A program made the translations under genes and the position numbers. The notes under the pieces are model-generated. The model saw only the letters and a program-made list of their open reading frames with translations. It was not told the origin of the DNA and searched no databases. DNA of 5,139 bases from Gammaproteobacteria bacterium (lineage in GTDB: Bacteria > Pseudomonadota > Gammaproteobacteria > UBA9214). The stretch covers positions 1-5,139 of the forward strand of contig JAUVNM010000157.1 of assembly GCA_030599705.1 (NCBI GenBank), given 5' to 3'. Positions 5,064-5,139 of the stretch are shown here, piece by piece (positions within the stretch are counted from its first letter, which is position 1; the number at the start of each line of letters is the position of its first letter).

Positions 5064-5139
5064 GTTTGGGATGACCGAATGTGAAGCCCAACGAAACTGC
5101 ATGGCGGGCCCGTTAGTAGGACCCGCGCCCCGCGGGGAA
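5064..5139 (+). repeat. Compound repeat, right copy, with REP-like palindrome, cut by window end
   Basis: The unit comprises a diverged GTTTGGG...AGCCCAAC hairpin (5064-5092), the GAAGCCCAACGAAA / CTGCAT / CGGG linker (5083-5112), AGTAGGA (5115-5121), and a 24-bp REP (5116-5139) identical to 4160-4183. The order is the same as in the left copy read on the minus strand, so the two copies face each other across the lamin-tail gene. Because the window stops exactly at the REP end, it is unknown whether an inverted partner REP follows, as it does on the left. Confidence 0.7.

Noticed and set aside
4160..5139. CRISPR-like array because of repeated GC-rich palindromes
   Set aside because: There are only two or three units, in mixed orientation and almost 1 kb apart, with a gene between them and no regular spacers.

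Overview
The window looks like a chromosomal segment of a gammaproteobacterium with fairly high GC. The housekeeping proteins read closest, from memory, to gammaproteobacterial versions: MutM C-terminus, CoaD, RsmD and an Allochromatium-type ferredoxin. The order mutM ... ggt - ferredoxin - coaD - ... rsmD also resembles what I recall from Pseudomonas. I cannot name the genus. A VPLPA-type sorting tail and REP-like palindromes suggest an environmental, possibly exopolysaccharide-forming lineage, but this is inference.

Layout. Bases 1-168 (+) are the last 55 codons of mutM, with its zinc finger. Then come two small plus-strand genes, probably co-transcribed: a 97-residue acidic helical protein of unknown function (246-539) and a four-helix DUF1304 membrane protein (564-929). 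They converge, with only 19 bp between stop codons, on a minus-strand block that reads from right to left: rsmD (3488-4102), coaD (2954-3430), a 2[4Fe-4S] ferredoxin (2655-2912) and a gamma-glutamyltransferase lipoprotein (949-2658). The ferredoxin and ggt share an ATGA stop/start overlap. The annotated ggt start is the internal ATG at 2658, although the open frame runs on to 2802.

The right-hand part (4103-5139) is accessory. One minus-strand gene (4272-4910) encodes a secreted lamin-tail-domain protein with a VPLPA/PEP-CTERM-like C-terminal anchor. It is bracketed by two copies, in inverted orientation, of a compound repeat. Each copy has a GTTGGGC-type hairpin, a CTGCAT/CGGG linker and a GTAGGA-headed REP-like palindrome. 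The left copy carries two head-to-head REPs (a BIME, 4160-4213). The right copy is cut by the window end. One 24-bp REP is identical in both copies.

Functionally, mutM (8-oxoguanine repair), coaD (coenzyme A synthesis), rsmD (16S rRNA m2G966) and ggt (glutathione or gamma-glutamyl turnover) are unrelated housekeeping activities kept together by conserved gene order. I found no defence system, CRISPR array, rRNA, tRNA or transposase gene. The points most worth a second look are the compound inverted repeat around the lamin-tail gene, a hairpin over the rsmD start codon, and a dyad centred on a consensus -10 box before the 97-residue gene.
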